From Janthinobacterium fluminis (GTDB lineage: Bacteria > Pseudomonadota > Gammaproteobacteria > Burkholderiales > Burkholderiaceae_D), in NCBI RefSeq assembly GCF_028595325.1, contig NZ_JAQQXR010000006.1:186001-250000 (forward strand): a stretch of 64,000 nt of DNA. Direction: 5' to 3'. Position 1 is the stretch's first letter, and each line of letters starts with the position of its first letter. The position numbers were made by a program, and so were the translations under genes. Shown here one piece after another: positions 1 to 12,198 of the stretch. Under the pieces are notes generated by a model that was not told where the DNA came from, searched no databases, and saw nothing but the letters and a program-made list of their open reading frames with translations.

Positions 1-1
1 A

Positions 2-2035
2 CTGGGTTACACGATGGATGGCGTGCCGCTGGGCGACCAGCAATACGGCAACTACAACGGCCTGTCGCCGCAGCGCGCCGTCATCAGCGAAAACGTCCGC
101 AGCGTCGTGCTGTCGTCGGGCGCCGGCGACCTGGCGACGGCCTCGACGAGCAATCTGGGCGGCACCATCGAAACCTTTTCCAGCGAGCCGCTGGCCAGGC
201 GCAACGTGAACCTGCAGCAAACCGTCGGCAGCCACGCGACCAGCCGCACCTTCGTGCGCGTCGACACCGGCGATTTCGGCGACGGCAACACGGCCTACCT
301 GTCGGCGCTGCACCACAAGGCGCGCGCCTGGGACTTCGACGGCAAGCAGGGCGGCGACCAGGTCAACGCCAAGCTCGTCAACAAGAGCGCGGCCGGCAAG
401 CTGACGCTGTTCTTCAACTACTCCGACAAGATCGAGCCGAACGAGGACAGCACCGTGCGCGTGGCCGGCGACAGCAACGCGCCCTACACCCGGCCCTTCC
501 TCTACCCCAACTTCGACGCGGCCCTGCAATACCTGTCGCCGACGGGCGCCACGCCGGCCGCCGACGGCAGCAACTACCGCAACTACTACAGCGACGCCCA
601 GCGCACCGACTACCTGGGTTATGCCAAGTTCGACGCCACGCTGAGCGACACGCTGAGCTGGTCGAACCAGATCTATTACCACCACGACGACGGCGTCGGC
701 GTCGTCGCCGGCCCGATCGGCGTGGCCGGCCTGCCGGCCCTGTTCGGCGTCTACTATCCGAAGCAAAACCTGAAGCAGGTGTTCGGCAACTCCGGCTACG
801 CCGTGCGCACGACGGAATACGAGATCCGCCGCGGCGGCCTGCTGTCGACCCTGCGCAAGGAGCTCGGCGCGCACCAGATCGAGCTCGGCGTCTGGCTGGA
901 ACGCAACCGCTCCTCGGCCTACCGCCGCTGGTACGCGCTGGACGTCAAGCAGCCGAGCTCGCCCTACGACCGCCCGGCCCATCCCCTCATCACCCAGTAC
1001 GGCAGCGAAATCGACAACAAGGTCGTGCAGTTGCACCTGCAGGACGAGTGGAAGATCAGCCCGGAACTCGCGCTGCAAGCCGGCTTCAAGTCGAGCCTGC
1101 AGTTTGCCGAGGGGCGCTTCCCCGTGCAGCCGGCCAAGGGCGCTATCGCCAACGGCTCGACGGCCCTGCCGGTGGGCGAGATCATCACGAAGAAATGGTT
1201 CCTGCCGCAAGTGGGCGCGCGCTGGGATGTCACGCCGCAAGACCAGGTCTACCTGAACATCCAAAAGAACCTGCGCCAGTTCGTCACCTACGGCGGCGGC
1301 GGCGCCTCGCCCTGGAGCCTGGCCAGCCAGGCCGCCTTCGACCTGTTCAAGGCCGAGGCCAAACCGGAAACCTCGCTCACCTATGAAATCGGCGTGCGCG
1401 GCAACCACCGGCTCGACTTCGGCCCAGTCACGGCCATCGACGGCCAGATCAACCTCTACCACGTCGACTTCAGCAACCGCCTGCTGCAGATCAGCCCGAC
1501 CCCGGTGATCCTCTCCATCATCGGCGGCAACCCGGTGCTGGCCAACGTCGGCAGCGTGCGCACCGACGGCATCGACATCGCCGGCACGCTGCACTTCGGG
1601 CGCCGCTTCTCGTTCTACAATGCGCTGTCGTACAACCGTTCCCTGTATTCTGACAACTACAACAACGGCGCGGCCGTCGTGAAGACGGCCGGCAAGACCG
1701 TGCCCGGCGCGCCGGCGTGGATGAACAAATTCGCCGCCAGCGCCAATTTCAGCGGAGTCGAAGTGCAACTGATCGGAGACTATGTGGGCAAGCGCTACGC
1801 AACCTATACGAACGATCTGTCGGAACCGGCCTACTTCCTGATGAGCCTGGGCATCTCCGGCCAGCTGCCGCTGGCGGCCGGCTGGCTGAAGAACCCGCGC
1901 TGGCGCGTCAACGTCAGCAACCTGGCGAACCGCCGCGGCACCTCCAACGTCGTTGTCGGCGCGGCCGAAAAGACCTACAACACCTTCCCGATCGCCCCGC
2001 GCCAGGGCTTCCTGACCGTGACGGCGGACTTCTGA
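2..2035 (+). CDS. TonB-dependent outer-membrane receptor, 5' partial
   Basis: The reading frame is open to the left edge (residues LGYT precede the first ATG at position 14), so the N-terminus, signal peptide and TonB box lie outside the window. About 677 residues are visible. They begin inside the plug domain (DGVPLGDQQYGNYNG, then a VRSVVLSSGAGDLATAS stretch typical of plug ends) and continue as a beta-barrel of alternating aromatic strands. The C-terminus ends RQGFLTVTADF, with the terminal Phe usual for outer-membrane barrels. Such receptors import a scarce substrate across the outer membrane using TonB energy. The stop codon overlaps the start of the following phosphodiesterase gene (TGATG), so the two are translationally coupled. 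The substrate is unknown; the neighbour suggests a glycerophosphodiester or phosphate-containing compound, which is inference. Confidence 0.9.
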   Translation: MGYTMDGVPLGDQQYGNYNGLSPQRAVISENVRSVVLSSGAGDLATASTSNLGGTIETFSSEPLARRNVNLQQTVGSHATSRTFVRVDTGDFGDGNTAYLSALHHKARAWDFDGKQGGDQVNAKLVNKSAAGKLTLFFNYSDKIEPNEDSTVRVAGDSNAPYTRPFLYPNFDAALQYLSPTGATPAADGSNYRNYYSDAQRTDYLGYAKFDATLSDTLSWSNQIYYHHDDGVGVVAGPIGVAGLPALFGVYYPKQNLKQVFGNSGYAVRTTEYEIRRGGLLSTLRKELGAHQIELGVWLERNRSSAYRRWYALDVKQPSSPYDRPAHPLITQYGSEIDNKVVQLHLQDEWKISPELALQAGFKSSLQFAEGRFPVQPAKGAIANGSTALPVGEIITKKWFLPQVGARWDVTPQDQVYLNIQKNLRQFVTYGGGGASPWSLASQAAFDLFKAEAKPETSLTYEIGVRGNHRLDFGPVTAIDGQINLYHVDFSNRLLQISPTPVILSIIGGNPVLANVGSVRTDGIDIAGTLHFGRRFSFYNALSYNRSLYSDNYNNGAAVVKTAGKTVPGAPAWMNKFAASANFSGVEVQLIGDYVGKRYATYTNDLSEPAYFLMSLGISGQLPLAAGWLKNPRWRVNVSNLANRRGTSNVVVGAAEKTYNTFPIAPRQGFLTVTADF

Positions 2036-3165
2036 TGGGCCCGCTCCTGCCGCCGCCGCGCGCGCTGTCGCGGCGCCGCTTCGTCCAGGCCGGCGCCGGC
2101 GGCCTGGCGCTGGCCGCCCTGCCCGCGCTGGCCGCGACGCTGGCGCCGCCACCGGCCCGGCCGCTGGTGTTCGCCCACCGCGGCGCCAGCGCGCTGCGCC
2201 CCGAGCATACGCTGGCCGCCTACGCCAAGGCCATCCACGACGGCGCCGACTACATCGAGCCGGACCTCGTCGCGACCCGCGACGGCGTGCTGGTGGCGCG
2301 CCACGAAAGCAATCTGGTCGACACCACCGACGTGGCGCGGCGGCCGGAATTCGCCGCCCGCCGCGGCAGGAAGACGGTCGACGGCGAGAGCCACGAAGGC
2401 TGGTTCGTCGACGACTTCACGCTGGCCGAGCTGAAAACCCTGCGCGCCGTCGAGCGCCTGCCGAAGGTCAGGCCGGGCAACACCCTATACGACGGCCAGT
2501 TCCAGATCCCGACCTGGGAGGAGATCATCGATTTCGTCGCCGCCGCGTCGGCCGCCACGGGGCGCGTCATCGGCCTCGTGCCGGAGCTGAAGAGCTCGAC
2601 CTACTTCGCCGCGGCCGGCCTGGCGCTGGAAGAGCGCTTTGTCGCCACGCTGCTGGCGCACGAATACACGCGCCGCGCGCCGCTCAGCATCCAGTCCTTC
2701 GAGGTGGCCAACCTGAAATACCTGCGCGGCAAGCTGGGACGGCGCGCCAACCTGCGCCTGATGCAACTGCTGGTCGGCGGGCCGCTGCGCCCGGCCGACG
2801 TCGCCGCGTCCGGCGGGCAACTGACGTTCGAGCAGATGATGACGCCGGCCGGCCTGCGCGACATCGCCGGCTACGCCGACGTGGTGGCGCCGCCGCACCG
2901 CGCCGTGATTCCGGTCGACAAGGACGGCCGCCTGGCCGCGCCGACGGCCCTGGTGGCCGACGCCCACCGCGCCGGGCTGCTCGTGCAGACCTGGACCTTC
3001 CGGCCGGAAAACCGCTTCCTGGCGGCGGATTTCCGCGACGGCAATGGCGAAAACGCCCGCAACGAGGCCGGCTCCGTGGCGGAGATGCGGCGCTATCTCG
3101 ACGCCGGCATCGACGGCTTCTTCAGCGACGACCCCGGCCTGGGCCGGCTCGTCGTCGGCGCCTGA
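2035..3165 (+). CDS. Glycerophosphodiester phosphodiesterase, GlpQ-like, Tat-exported
   Basis: This 376-residue protein hydrolyses glycerophosphodiesters to glycerol-3-phosphate and an alcohol. The N-terminus SRRRFVQAGAGGLALAALPALAA is a twin-arginine signal peptide, so the enzyme should be periplasmic. The catalytic core follows directly: HRGASALRPEHTLAAYA carries the HRG and PEHT signatures and YIEPDLVATRDGVLVARHE the metal-binding E-x-D and the second catalytic His. Length fits GlpQ. An ATG at 2035 overlaps the receptor stop; an in-frame extension to 1717 exists but would run inside the receptor gene and is rejected. Co-translation with a TonB receptor suggests uptake and periplasmic breakdown of one substrate. 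Confidence 0.9.
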   Translation: MGPLLPPPRALSRRRFVQAGAGGLALAALPALAATLAPPPARPLVFAHRGASALRPEHTLAAYAKAIHDGADYIEPDLVATRDGVLVARHESNLVDTTDVARRPEFAARRGRKTVDGESHEGWFVDDFTLAELKTLRAVERLPKVRPGNTLYDGQFQIPTWEEIIDFVAAASAATGRVIGLVPELKSSTYFAAAGLALEERFVATLLAHEYTRRAPLSIQSFEVANLKYLRGKLGRRANLRLMQLLVGGPLRPADVAASGGQLTFEQMMTPAGLRDIAGYADVVAPPHRAVIPVDKDGRLAAPTALVADAHRAGLLVQTWTFRPENRFLAADFRDGNGENARNEAGSVAEMRRYLDAGIDGFFSDDPGLGRLVVGA

Positions 3166-3174
3166 GCGGGCCAT

Positions 3175-3210
3175 GCCGGCGCCGCCGTCCCGTCCGGGAC
3201 GGGCGCCGGC
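3175..3210 (+). terminator. Hairpin after the receptor-phosphodiesterase operon
   Basis: Outer arms GCCGGCGCC (3175-3183) and GGCGCCGGC (3202-3210) are exact complements and enclose a second hairpin CCCGTC-CGG-GACGGG. Only a run of five A, not T, follows on the plus strand, so this is a GC-rich transcript-end hairpin rather than a textbook intrinsic terminator. Confidence 0.4.
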
Positions 3211-3220
3211 GCGACAAAAA

Positions 3221-3234
3221 TTGCCCTAGATCAA
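3221..3234 (+). promoter_or_regulatory. FNR/CRP-family-like half-conserved palindrome
   Basis: TTGCCCTAGATCAA matches the FNR consensus TTGAT-N4-ATCAA fully in the right half and in three of five bases on the left. It lies about 145 bases upstream of the small gene at 3378. Between them an AT-rich stretch holds a direct repeat GAAATTGG at 3295-3302 and 3308-3315. Binding is not shown. Confidence 0.3.
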
Positions 3235-3377
3235 TTTATTTTCGCGCGGCAAAACAGGGCCGCTACGCCCCTATTATTTATCTTGTGAATTTCTGAAATT
3301 GGAAATCGAAATTGGACGCATAACCAGGACTCCGATATTGTGCAATGCAACATCACTATTTCTTTAAGGAGTTCACC

Positions 3378-3668
3378 ATGTCCTCAGTCGCAACCTTCCC
3401 CACCCAAGCCAACAACAGCGCCGGCTACCTGAGCAAAGTCGGCGCCGCGGCCCGCGCCCTGCTGGCAGCATTGCTGGCCGTTAAACCGTACCAGGAACTG
3501 GCCGTCAAAGAAGCCGGCGCCACCAGCCTGTCGGCACGCGTCAAGGCCAAGTTCTCGCCACGCGAACGGGCACGCGATATCGCCGCCCTGTACGCCGAAG
3601 CGAACCGCTACGAGTCGACCATGCCGAACCTGTCGGCCGAATTGCGTTTCATGGCATCGCGCGGCTAA
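3378..3668 (+). CDS. Small conserved-looking protein of unknown function
   Basis: I do not recognise this 96-residue protein. The ATG at 3378 is preceded at good spacing by AAGGAG (3366-3371), which is why it is preferred over an upstream in-frame ATG at 3345. The N-terminal third (TQANNSAGYLSKVGAAARALLAALLAVKPYQEL) is an Ala/Leu-rich amphipathic or weakly hydrophobic helix. The C-terminal part (SPRERARDIAALYAEANRYESTMPNLSAELRFMASRG) is a charged helical segment. There is no signal peptide or Cys. It stands alone, convergent with ftsB, behind a relatively AT-rich promoter region with an FNR-like box. The 142 bases between it and ftsB (3669-3810) show no gene I can support. Confidence 0.65.
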   Translation: MSSVATFPTQANNSAGYLSKVGAAARALLAALLAVKPYQELAVKEAGATSLSARVKAKFSPRERARDIAALYAEANRYESTMPNLSAELRFMASRG

Positions 3669-3810
3669 TCAGCCAGAGCAGTAGAAGCATTGCTAATACG
3701 GTAGTAGCGGCAGTCATGGCAGTACCCGCAGCAAGCGCAGTACCAGCAGTAGAGTTGAGCCCTTCGGGATGCAGAGTTGAACATCGGTTCCTCCGTCCCC
3801 AGGGCTAAGG

Positions 3811-4152
3811 TCAGTCCAGATTGGGCGAGTCGGCCGCTGCCGGCGCAGTCGCCGCGGCAGGCACCGCAGGAGGCGTCTGGCCCTTGCCGACGATTTGCAC
3901 GAAAATCTCGTTTTGTTTGACCATGCCCAGTTCATAACGGGCACGCTCCTCGACCGCGCCGGTGCCGTCCTTCAGGTCGCGCACTTCGGAATCGAGCTTG
4001 GCGTTACGGGCTTTCAGTTCCACATTCTTCTTTTGCGCCAATTCGACCTGGCCTTCCAGGTCGGACACGCGCAGCCATCCCCCCTTGCCTATCCACAGCG
4101 GGAATTGAATCAACAATAGCAGGGCCGCGAGTGCGAGCGTAATCAGACGCAT
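3811..4152 (-). CDS. ftsB: Cell division protein FtsB
   Basis: A 113-residue bitopic membrane protein of the FtsQLB divisome subcomplex. Residues 1-21 ([22 protein letters not shown]) form the single membrane helix. The [42 protein letters not shown] segment is the periplasmic coiled coil, and [22 protein letters not shown] is the conserved C-terminal FtsB signature. A Pro/Ala-rich tail follows. It is the last gene of the pyrG-kdsA-eno-ftsB cluster, the usual betaproteobacterial order. There is no recognisable ribosome-binding site: the start codon lies a few bases after the T-tract of a strong hairpin downstream of eno, an odd arrangement treated in the findings. Confidence 0.93.
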   Translation of the reverse strand: MRLITLALAALLLLIQFPLWIGKGGWLRVSDLEGQVELAQKKNVELKARNAKLDSEVRDLKDGTGAVEERARYELGMVKQNEIFVQIVGKGQTPPAVPAAATAPAAADSPNLD

Positions 4153-4155
4153 GGG

Positions 4156-4189
4156 AATAAAAACCGGCCGGTATCGATCCGGCCGGTTT
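4156..4189 (-). terminator. Strong intrinsic-type terminator between eno and ftsB
   Basis: On the minus strand AAACCGGCCGG and CCGGCCGGTTT form a perfect 11-bp stem (4161-4171 with 4179-4189, 7-base loop), followed by TTTTTATT. The element ends 3 bases before the ftsB start codon at 4152 and 9 bases after the eno stop codon. It looks like a partial or full terminator for eno. Confidence 0.75.
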
Positions 4190-4197
4190 GGGTGGCA

Positions 4198-5511
<1,314 letters not shown>

Positions 5512-5555
5512 TCAGCGCAGCGCGTTGTCGCACTATGCAACTAGCAATAGGGATT

Positions 5556-5577
5556 CCCGGCGTGGAAGCACGCCGGG
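5556..5577 (-). terminator. Hairpin between kdsA and eno
   Basis: CCCGGCGT (5556-5563) and ACGCCGGG (5570-5577) form a perfect 8-bp stem with a 6-base loop just after the kdsA stop codon. The minus-strand continuation AATCCCTATT has no clean T-run, so it may be an attenuator or an RNA-processing site rather than a full terminator. Confidence 0.3.
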
Positions 5578-5595
5578 CCAGTCCATCCGGGCCGC

Positions 5596-8180
<2,585 letters not shown>

Positions 8181-8397
8181 CTAAACGCCGGCCGGCATTC
8201 TTACCCCGTACGGAAAAAAACCCGGCAACGGCGGCCAAAGCCCGCCCCCATGCAGCAATCGCACAACAACATCGGACTCGGGCGCCGCGCCGCGCCGACG
8301 CGCAACATTTCCAATTCACTATATATGTGGGGCATCGAACAGACCGCGCCATGGCGCGCTGGCAATCTATAGGCTCATCTTTCTACGGGAGGTCAAC

Positions 8398-8796
8398 ATG
8401 AGCTACGAAGATCGCGATATGCAGGGCGTGTATGTCGATTCCGGCCACAAAGGCCCCGGCCCCGAACTGATGGGCGCCGACACCTTGATCGGCGACCATG
8501 TCCACAACCTCAAGGACGAACACCTCGGCGACATCAAGGAAATCATGCTCGACATGCGCAGCGGCAAAATCGCCTATGCGGTGCTGTCGCACGGCGGCGT
8601 TTTCACGATAGGCGAAAAACTCTTCGCCGTGCCCTGGGACGCGCTGACCCTGGACACCGTCAACAAACGCTTCACGCTGAACATCGACAAGGAACGCCTG
8701 GACAGCGCGCCCGGCTTCGACGCCGGCCACTGGCCGAACATGGCGAACCCGGCGTGGGCCTCGGAAATTCACCGCTACTACGACACCCCGCACTAA
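8398..8796 (+). CDS. PRC-barrel domain protein
   Basis: A 132-residue soluble protein with one PRC-barrel domain: residues about 24-105 include LMGADTLIGDHVHNLKDEHLGDIKEIMLDMRSGKIAYAVLSHGG, then EKLFAVPWDALTLDT. PRC-barrels occur in photosynthetic reaction centre H subunits, RimM and many stress-related bacterial proteins. A GGGAGG ribosome-binding site lies just before the ATG. A close paralogue sits at 39648-40127, with the same GPGPELMGA opening and APGFD-HWP ending. In related betaproteobacteria such proteins are often stress-induced, which is a general impression and not read from this sequence. It is divergent from pyrG. Confidence 0.88.
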   Translation: MSYEDRDMQGVYVDSGHKGPGPELMGADTLIGDHVHNLKDEHLGDIKEIMLDMRSGKIAYAVLSHGGVFTIGEKLFAVPWDALTLDTVNKRFTLNIDKERLDSAPGFDAGHWPNMANPAWASEIHRYYDTPH

Positions 8797-8813
8797 GCCG
8801 GCGGCGCCGCACG

Positions 8814-8844
8814 GGGGTCTGACCCGTTTTTTGGGTCAGACCCC
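8814..8844. repeat. Palindromic repeat GGGGTCTGACCC, copy 1
   Basis: GGGGTCTGACCC and GGGTCAGACCCC are exact 12-base complements around a T-rich 7-base loop (GTTTTTT). It directly follows the PRC-barrel gene and may stop transcription from both sides. A related copy lies 57 bases downstream. Confidence 0.6.
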
Positions 8845-8900
8845 GGCTTTGACGCTAAAAAAGCGGGGGCAGGCCAAAAAAAACGGTGACGCTACAAAGC

Positions 8901-8932
8901 GGGGGTTTGACCCCAAAAACGGGTCAGACCCC
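8901..8932. repeat. Palindromic repeat GGGGTCTGACCC, copy 2
   Basis: GGGGTTTGACCC and GGGTCAGACCCC pair around a CAAAAAC-type loop, one mismatch from the first copy. The spacer between the two copies (8845-8900) carries two short degenerate echoes of the same GC/A-rich motif, so the 120-base interval appears built from repeats. It lies just downstream of the receptor gene that ends at 8949 on the minus strand. Confidence 0.55.
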
Positions 8933-8948
8933 AGGCGCAGTTTTGCGC

Positions 8949-11228
8949 CTAGAAGCGGTACTCCAGCCCCGCCACATAGGTGCGGCTGCGCGCCGTGTTC
9001 GCCGGCGTGTTCTCGCTCGCTTGCGAGGGCATCGAGTTCAGCCGGTTCAATGCCTCGGAATAATCCTTGTTCATCAAGTTTTGCACGGACAGGCGCAGGA
9101 ACAGGTTCTTGCTCACCTGATAACTGCCGTACAAATCGATGAGCACCGGCGTTTTGGCGTTCGCCACCTTCTCGATATCCCCCGTCACCGTACTTTCCGC
9201 GAGTTCGGGCGAGAGGCGGCGGTTATTGCCCGTGTGCTTGACGATGCCGCCCAGCGTGAGCTTGTCGCCCAATAATTTGACGCCGGCGTCGATGCTGTAA
9301 TACACGTCCGGCAACTCGCTGATGTCGCCGGCGCCGAACCAGCCGCTGGCGATCGAGGTCGGCTGGCTGGTCTTTTCCTTGCTGTACGACAGGCGGGCAT
9401 AGGCGACGCCGACCCTGTAATCGGCCTCCAGTTCGATGCCGCTGGTGTGCACCGGCGTCGTCGAATTGGTGTAGATATACATGGTCGTCACATAGTCCGA
9501 CATTTTCTCGCTGGACAATGTCTCGCCGTCCGCCCCCTGCACCTCGGCAACACGGCACTTCCGCCCCCCCTTGCATATCACATAGGATTGGCTGGAAATA
9601 TAGCCGTCGACCTTGCTGCGGTAGTAGACAGCCTTGTAGCGCAAGGCGTCGTCCTTGAACAGCAGGCCGTGCCCGGCCGAATGGAAGCCCAGCTGATAGG
9701 TCGTCGATTTCTCGCCCTTCAAGAACGGATTCATCGAGGCGCCACCGTCGTTGGCGAAGAACACCTCCTGCGGATTCGGCCCGCGCATGGTCTTGGCGAA
9801 GCTGAAGAAGGGCTGGAACCACGGCTTCACATCGGCCGACAACAGCAGCGACGGGCCGACGCCGCGCTCCTTCAAGTCGATGTGCGCGGCGCCCTGGGGG
9901 AAGCACTGGACGCGCTCGTCGCACGCCGGCTTGTAGCCGCTCAGCGTGTAACTTGTATAGTTCAAGCCGGCGCTCAACTGGTAAATCCCCTTGTTGAACT
10001 CCATTCCCGCGTACAGGCTGGAAATCTTTTGCACGCCTTCCGGGCCGAAGGGATTGTTTTCAATCGCTTCCCAGTTCGCCTTCGGGTCCTCGATCAAGCT
10101 TTCGACGTGCTTGGAATACTTGTTGCGCATCAGCTTGCCGCCATAGTTCAAGCTCACGTCGCCGCCGGCCAGGTTGAACTTGCTGGTGTTGTTGATGTCG
10201 ATGGCGTCGGACTTGTTTTCCGTGTTCGAGTTGATGAAGGTGAACGCGGCGCCCGGCATGAACTTCTGGTTGCCATGACCGCTACTGGCGGTCACATTCA
10301 AATTGACCAACTCGGAAAACGGCGAATAATTGTATTTGATGTAAAAATCGTCGCTGGCGATGTCGCGCCGCGTGAACTTGTTGCGGTAGGCGCGGGCCGC
10401 CAGTTCGGCCGAGTGGAAGGCGTTGAGCTTGAGTTCCAGCTTCAGCAGTTGCGACTTGGGATTTTGCTTGTAGGACTGGTTGTAGCCGAAACCGAACTCC
10501 CCGCTGTCGGTGCCCTTGCCATTTTGATAGCTGGCGCCGATGCTGCTGGTGCTGGCGGCCGCCATGAAGCCGACGCTGCCGCCGTCGCCGAAGGCGCTGG
10601 TTTTGCCGGCCACCGCCAGCATGCCGCTGCGCCCCGTGCCGTTGCTGCCCACCAACATCTTGCTGCGCGCGCCGTACTGCTTGCCGGAGAAGACCACGTC
10701 GTCGACGCCGATGGTGCGGAAGTTGGCGCTGCCGGCCAGGGCGTTGATGCCGTCCGCCCCCGCCGGGTTACCGCGCGAAACGTCGACGCCGACGATGAAA
10801 TTCGGGTCGATCAGCGCGCCGAACTGGCTGCTCGGGACGGCGCCGTGCGACACCTCGGACGGCGAACTGCCGTAATAGTTCTGGCTGATGCCGTCGACCA
10901 TCATGTTCACGCGGCCATAGCCGGACAGGCCGCGGATGTTGACGCTGATGGCGCCCTGGCCCGGATCGATCTGGGTGAAGGTTCCCGGAATGCCGCGCAC
11001 CACGTTGTCGAGCGACTGCAGCTTCGTGTCGGCGCCGCGGCTGCTGAACGCGCCCGGTTTTTCCAGCGCCGCCTGCTCGGCCGCCACCGCTTCGCCGGAA
11101 ATATTCAGTGGCTGGAACACCACCTTGCCATCGCCGCCCTGCGGCTCCCGCTGCTCTTGCGCCACGGCTTGCTGCGCCAGCAGCGCCATGCCTATCCCCA
11201 CGGCTTGCGCCATCGTCTTGATGTTCAT
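8949..11228 (-). CDS. TonB-dependent receptor, HasR/HmbR-like (probable heme or hemoprotein receptor)
   Basis: A 759-residue outer-membrane receptor with an N-terminal signal peptide (MNIKTMAQAVGIGMALLAQQAVAQ). The plug domain shows VVRGIPGTFTQIDPGQGAISVNIRGLSGYGRVNMMVDGI. In the barrel, MRGPNPQEVFFANDG followed by MNPFLKGEKSTTYQLGF resembles the FRAP/NPxL signature of heme receptors such as HasR and HmbR. The end (RTYVAGLEYRF) has the terminal aromatic residue of outer-membrane proteins. It lies downstream of tonB, exbD, exbB and a ChaN-like gene on the same strand, which supports a heme role. A Fur-box-like site precedes the gene. The exact ligand (heme, hemophore or another iron chelate) is inferred. 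Confidence 0.87.
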   Translation of the reverse strand: MNIKTMAQAVGIGMALLAQQAVAQEQREPQGGDGKVVFQPLNISGEAVAAEQAALEKPGAFSSRGADTKLQSLDNVVRGIPGTFTQIDPGQGAISVNIRGLSGYGRVNMMVDGISQNYYGSSPSEVSHGAVPSSQFGALIDPNFIVGVDVSRGNPAGADGINALAGSANFRTIGVDDVVFSGKQYGARSKMLVGSNGTGRSGMLAVAGKTSAFGDGGSVGFMAAASTSSIGASYQNGKGTDSGEFGFGYNQSYKQNPKSQLLKLELKLNAFHSAELAARAYRNKFTRRDIASDDFYIKYNYSPFSELVNLNVTASSGHGNQKFMPGAAFTFINSNTENKSDAIDINNTSKFNLAGGDVSLNYGGKLMRNKYSKHVESLIEDPKANWEAIENNPFGPEGVQKISSLYAGMEFNKGIYQLSAGLNYTSYTLSGYKPACDERVQCFPQGAAHIDLKERGVGPSLLLSADVKPWFQPFFSFAKTMRGPNPQEVFFANDGGASMNPFLKGEKSTTYQLGFHSAGHGLLFKDDALRYKAVYYRSKVDGYISSQSYVICKGGRKCRVAEVQGADGETLSSEKMSDYVTTMYIYTNSTTPVHTSGIELEADYRVGVAYARLSYSKEKTSQPTSIASGWFGAGDISELPDVYYSIDAGVKLLGDKLTLGGIVKHTGNNRRLSPELAESTVTGDIEKVANAKTPVLIDLYGSYQVSKNLFLRLSVQNLMNKDYSEALNRLNSMPSQASENTPANTARSRTYVAGLEYRF

Positions 11229-11238
11229 CTTTACCCTC

Positions 11239-11257
11239 GGTCATGATTATTGATACT
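11239..11257 (-). promoter_or_regulatory. Fur-box-like site upstream of the heme-receptor gene
   Basis: The minus-strand 19-mer AGTATCAATAATCATGACC matches the 19-base Fur consensus at 12 positions, including an uninterrupted ATAATCAT core. It lies 10 bases upstream of the start codon, where Fur binding would block transcription or initiation. It is weaker than the site in front of chaN. Confidence 0.4.
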
Positions 11258-11391
11258 GCGGGACACTGCGGTCCCACTCTGCTTGGCACGGGCGCAGCGA
11301 AGCAACCCGCACCGCTCTGGAGTGCAAGGGGCGACCGGACCGGACGCGTGGTCCGGGGTCGTGCATGGCGGCGGCTAGCACATGAGCGAGC

Positions 11392-12198
11392 TCAGGCCGC
11401 GCCGTTGTTTTCCAAATTAAATTGCACCGGCAAGGTGACGGTCACTTGGCCCTGCCGCACCATCTGCTCCGGCGGCGGCGGCAAGGGTTGCGCGCGCTCC
11501 AGTAACAGCAGCGCCTCGCGGTCCAGCACCGGCGTGCCCGACGAGGTGAGCAGTTCGCTGGCCAGCACCCTGCCCTGGCCGTTCACGGTGAAGCGGACCC
11601 AGGCCGCGCCGGCGCGCTTGCGCTGCCTGGCGTCGCCCGGATAGCGTTTGTACTTGCCCAAATGGCTGAGCACCAGGCTTTGCCAGCTGGAATGGACGGC
11701 CGACGCCGACGGCGCGTCGCTGTTGAACGGCGCCGCCGCCTGGGCCGCGCGCAAGGCGGCCGGGGCCGGCGCGGCGCTGCTGCTGGCCGACGACGGCAGC
11801 TGCGCCGGCGCCTCGACAGGGCGGGCGTCGGGCGAAGGCGTCGGCTCCGGCGCCGCGACCGGACGCTGCTTCGCCTCCTCGGCGGCAACGATTTGCGGGG
11901 CCGCCGCGCGCGCCGCGACCGGACGCTTCTCCCTTTCCGGCGCGCGCCTGTCCGGCCTGGCCGAGGCGGCGATGGCCTCGCGCGCGCCGACGGCCAGCGC
12001 GCGCGGCGATTCCGGTGCCGCGATCTGCGAGGAAAACACCAGCATCACGGCCGCCGCCGGCATCGTCTGCGGCAAGGCCGCCGCCGGCCCGTGCGCCAGC
12101 ACCCGCAGCAACGACAGGCAAACGGCCGACACCAGCAACATGGCGATGCCCCAACTCATCACCGGGCGCGGCGCCGCCGGCGCAACAAGCGCCGCCAT
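11392..12198 (-). CDS. tonB: TonB family energy-transducing protein
   Basis: A 268-residue periplasmic-spanning protein that transmits proton-motive force to outer-membrane receptors. Residues about 14-34 (SWGIAMLLVSAVCLSLLRVLA) form the N-terminal membrane anchor. A long Ala/Pro/Arg-rich spacer follows (PEREKRPVAARAA, APEPTPSPDARPVEAP). The C-terminal domain (WQSLVLSHLGKYKRYPGDARQRKRAGAAWVRFTVNGQGRVLASELLTSSGTPVLDREALLLLERAQPLPPPP) has the YP motif of TonB. It abuts exbD with no gap. Its position just before the receptor gene suggests a dedicated TonB for this uptake system. Confidence 0.93.
   Translation of the reverse strand: MAALVAPAAPRPVMSWGIAMLLVSAVCLSLLRVLAHGPAAALPQTMPAAAVMLVFSSQIAAPESPRALAVGAREAIAASARPDRRAPEREKRPVAARAAAPQIVAAEEAKQRPVAAPEPTPSPDARPVEAPAQLPSSASSSAAPAPAALRAAQAAAPFNSDAPSASAVHSSWQSLVLSHLGKYKRYPGDARQRKRAGAAWVRFTVNGQGRVLASELLTSSGTPVLDREALLLLERAQPLPPPPEQMVRQGQVTVTLPVQFNLENNGAA

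Noticed and set aside
1717..2034. N-terminal extension of the glycerophosphodiesterase to 1717.
   Set aside because: It runs inside the receptor gene in another frame; the Tat signal begins right at 2035.
3669..3810. Possible small RNA or gene in the gap between the 96-residue protein gene and ftsB.
   Set aside because: The sequence is GCAGTA-rich but shows no convincing reading frame, promoter or terminator; I could not support a feature.
8814..8932. Possible CRISPR array in the repeat cluster.
   Set aside because: Only two palindromes with irregular spacers; no regular unit length and no cas genes in the window.
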